Assembly: GCF_024172125.1 (NCBI RefSeq)
Contig: NZ_JAMZEA010000016.1
Coordinates: forward strand, 1 to 64,000
Direction: 5' to 3'
Source: Actinomadura rupiterrae
GTDB lineage: Bacteria; Actinomycetota; Actinomycetes; Streptosporangiales; Streptosporangiaceae
Length of the DNA: 64,000 nucleotides
The notes beneath the pieces are model-generated. The model saw only the letters and a program-made list of their open reading frames with translations. It did not search any database and was not told the origin of the DNA. Made by a program: the position numbers and the translations under genes. Below, one piece after another: positions 62,750 to 64,000 of the stretch (position 1 is the first letter of the stretch; every line of letters begins with the position of its first letter).

Positions 62750-64000
62750 CCGTGCGCATCACCCCGCTCCCCGAACCCGCCGCCCCTCCGGTCCCGGACG
62801 GGGGGCTGGGCGCGCTCAGCACCGAGAAGGGCAACCTGCCGCTCGACTCGGTCGACGTGCACGCGGCCGTGACCGGCCTGGCCGCGTCCGTCACCGTCGT
62901 GCAGGGCTTCCGCAACCCCTTCGACGTGCCGCTGGAGGCCACCTACGTCTTCCCGCTGCCCGACCGCGCGGCCGTCACGTCGCTGCGCATGGAGGCCGCC
63001 GACCGCGTGGTCGAAGGCGTCCTGAAGGAGCGCGGCCAGGCCCGCCAGGAGTACGACACCGCGATCGCCTCGGGCCGCCGTGCCGCCATCGCCGAAGCGG
63101 ACCGTCCGGACGTCTTCACCATGCGCGCGGGCAACATCCTGCCCGGCGAGCGGGTGACCGTACACCTCGTCCTCAACCAGCCGCTGCCTTTCGAGGCCGC
63201 CTCCACGGGCGACGTCGACACCACGGGCGAGACCGGCGAGGCGACCACATCAGGCGAAGCGACGTTCCGGTTCCCGCTGGTGGTGCCGCCGCGCTACATC
63301 CCCGGCGCAGCCCTGGACGACGACGCGGCGGGCACGGGATACGCCTCCGACACCGATGCCGTGCCGGACGCGTCCCGCATCACCCCGCCGGTCCTGCTGC
63401 CCGGCTTCCCAAACCCGGTGGCGCTCTCGCTCGCGGTCGATATCGATCCGGGCGCGCTGCCGCTCACCGAGATCCGCTCGGCGCTGCACGTCGTCGCCGA
63501 GGAGTCCGGCGACGACTCCGCGGGCGGACGCACGACCGTGCGCCTGCATCCCGGCGAACGGCTGAACCGCGATTTCATCCTGCGCCTGGTGTACGCCGCG
63601 CCCGCCGAGGGCGACGCCTCGCTCACGCTCGCGCCGGACGCGGAGGGCGACGAGGGCACTTTCACCCTGACCGTCCTGCCGTCCGCCGAGGCGGCTCCCG
63701 CGCGCCCGCGCGACGTGGTGCTCGCCCTCGACCGCTCGTACAGCATGCACGGCTGGAAGATGGTCGCCGCGCGCCGCGCCGCCGCGCGCATCGTCGACAC
63801 CTTCACGCCCGACGACCGCTTCACCGTCATGTCGTTCGACAACACCGTCGAGTTCCCGCCGGAACTCGGCTCATCCCTCTCACCCGGCACCGACCGCAAC
63901 CGCTTCCGCGCCGTCGAGCACCTGGCGACCGTCAACGCCCGCGGCGGCACCGAGATGCTCGAACCGCTGTCCCGCGCGGCCACCCTTCTAGGCGCCTCCG
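62746..64000 (+). CDS. VIT and von Willebrand A domain protein (3' end outside window)
   Basis: At least 418 residues, open to the window end. The VIT domain (about 20-150) contains VVQGFRNPFDVPLEATYVF, given here as its first strand pair, and MRAGNILPGERVTV. The vWA domain starts at about 323 with the MIDAS DRSYS (D329, S331, S333), followed by FTVMSFDNTV and the Thr region GGTEML. There is no signal peptide, so it is probably cytoplasmic. VIT/vWA proteins resemble inter-alpha-trypsin inhibitor heavy chains; bacterial roles are mostly unknown. The GTG start overlaps the MerR stop, so the pair is coupled. Confidence 0.88.
   Translation, partial: MTVRITPLPEPAAPPVPDGGLGALSTEKGNLPLDSVDVHAAVTGLAASVTVVQGFRNPFDVPLEATYVFPLPDRAAVTSLRMEAADRVVEGVLKERGQARQEYDTAIASGRRAAIAEADRPDVFTMRAGNILPGERVTVHLVLNQPLPFEAASTGDVDTTGETGEATTSGEATFRFPLVVPPRYIPGAALDDDAAGTGYASDTDAVPDASRITPPVLLPGFPNPVALSLAVDIDPGALPLTEIRSALHVVAEESGDDSAGGRTTVRLHPGERLNRDFILRLVYAAPAEGDASLTLAPDAEGDEGTFTLTVLPSAEAAPARPRDVVLALDRSYSMHGWKMVAARRAAARIVDTFTPDDRFTVMSFDNTVEFPPELGSSLSPGTDRNRFRAVEHLATVNARGGTEMLEPLSRAATLLGAS

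Overview
The window is about 72-75% G+C by eye and its coding frames end almost every codon in G or C. GTG and TTG starts are common, and several genes look leaderless. It carries Lsr2, ClpC, a class II LysS and a chaplin. This points to a mycelial actinomycete. The mix of chaplin, orphan NuoD and membrane PH-domain pair suits Streptosporangiales (Actinomadura-like), but the genus is an inference. No rRNA, tRNA, CRISPR, insertion sequence or prophage was seen.

Layout. 1-15.2 kb: disA (5' end outside), a B3/B4-domain protein, a lipoprotein-like DUF4232-type protein, mutY, an AlkA-like glycosylase, a DsbA/FrnE oxidoreductase, two VOC proteins, a secreted trypsin-like protease, an MFS transporter, an adenosine deaminase-like enzyme, a winged-helix/nucleotidyltransferase protein, clpC and lsr2. 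15.7-23.3 kb (accessory): two RDD membrane proteins behind a short ArgA-type acetyltransferase, an NlpC/P60 hydrolase, a tiny LuxR-type regulator, a LacI regulator and a P450. 23.3-32 kb: lysS, an MFS gene, then coaX-nadC-nadB and panD-panC-DUF2520 (NAD and pantothenate/CoA supply). 32.2-41.2 kb (accessory): a small secreted protein, a MacB-like ABC pair, a chaplin, a NarL-type two-component system, a MidA-type methyltransferase and a second P450. 41.2-45.2 kb: two bacterial PH-domain membrane proteins and an orphan NuoD-like protein. 45.2-56.5 kb: DUF3180-folK-folB-NTF2-like-folP, folE-ftsH, hpt, tilS, a DUF2342 metalloprotease, a PBP4-type DD-peptidase and ppa. 56.5-64 kb: a second NlpC/P60 hydrolase, an unknown protein, a sigma factor fused to a zinc finger, membrane segment and external domain, a NERD protein, and a divergent MerR-type regulator overlapping a VIT/vWA protein that runs off the end.

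The housekeeping genes (disA, mutY, clpC, lsr2, lysS, coaX, nad/pan genes, fol genes, ftsH, hpt, tilS, dacB-like, ppa) follow an order widely kept in actinobacteria, including mycobacteria. The accessory blocks interrupt it.

The most interesting parts are at the right end: the one-polypeptide sigma/anti-sigma-like membrane protein with its neighbours, and the MerR-VIT/vWA pair. The intergenic space of that pair holds two dyads inside the spacer of a TTGACA promoter. Also notable are a MidA-type methyltransferase near an orphan NuoD that keeps the arginine methylated in mitochondrial complex I, a repeated leaderless-promoter pattern at nine genes, and 24-27 bp minisatellites that have built protein linkers and triplicated the folE 3' end.
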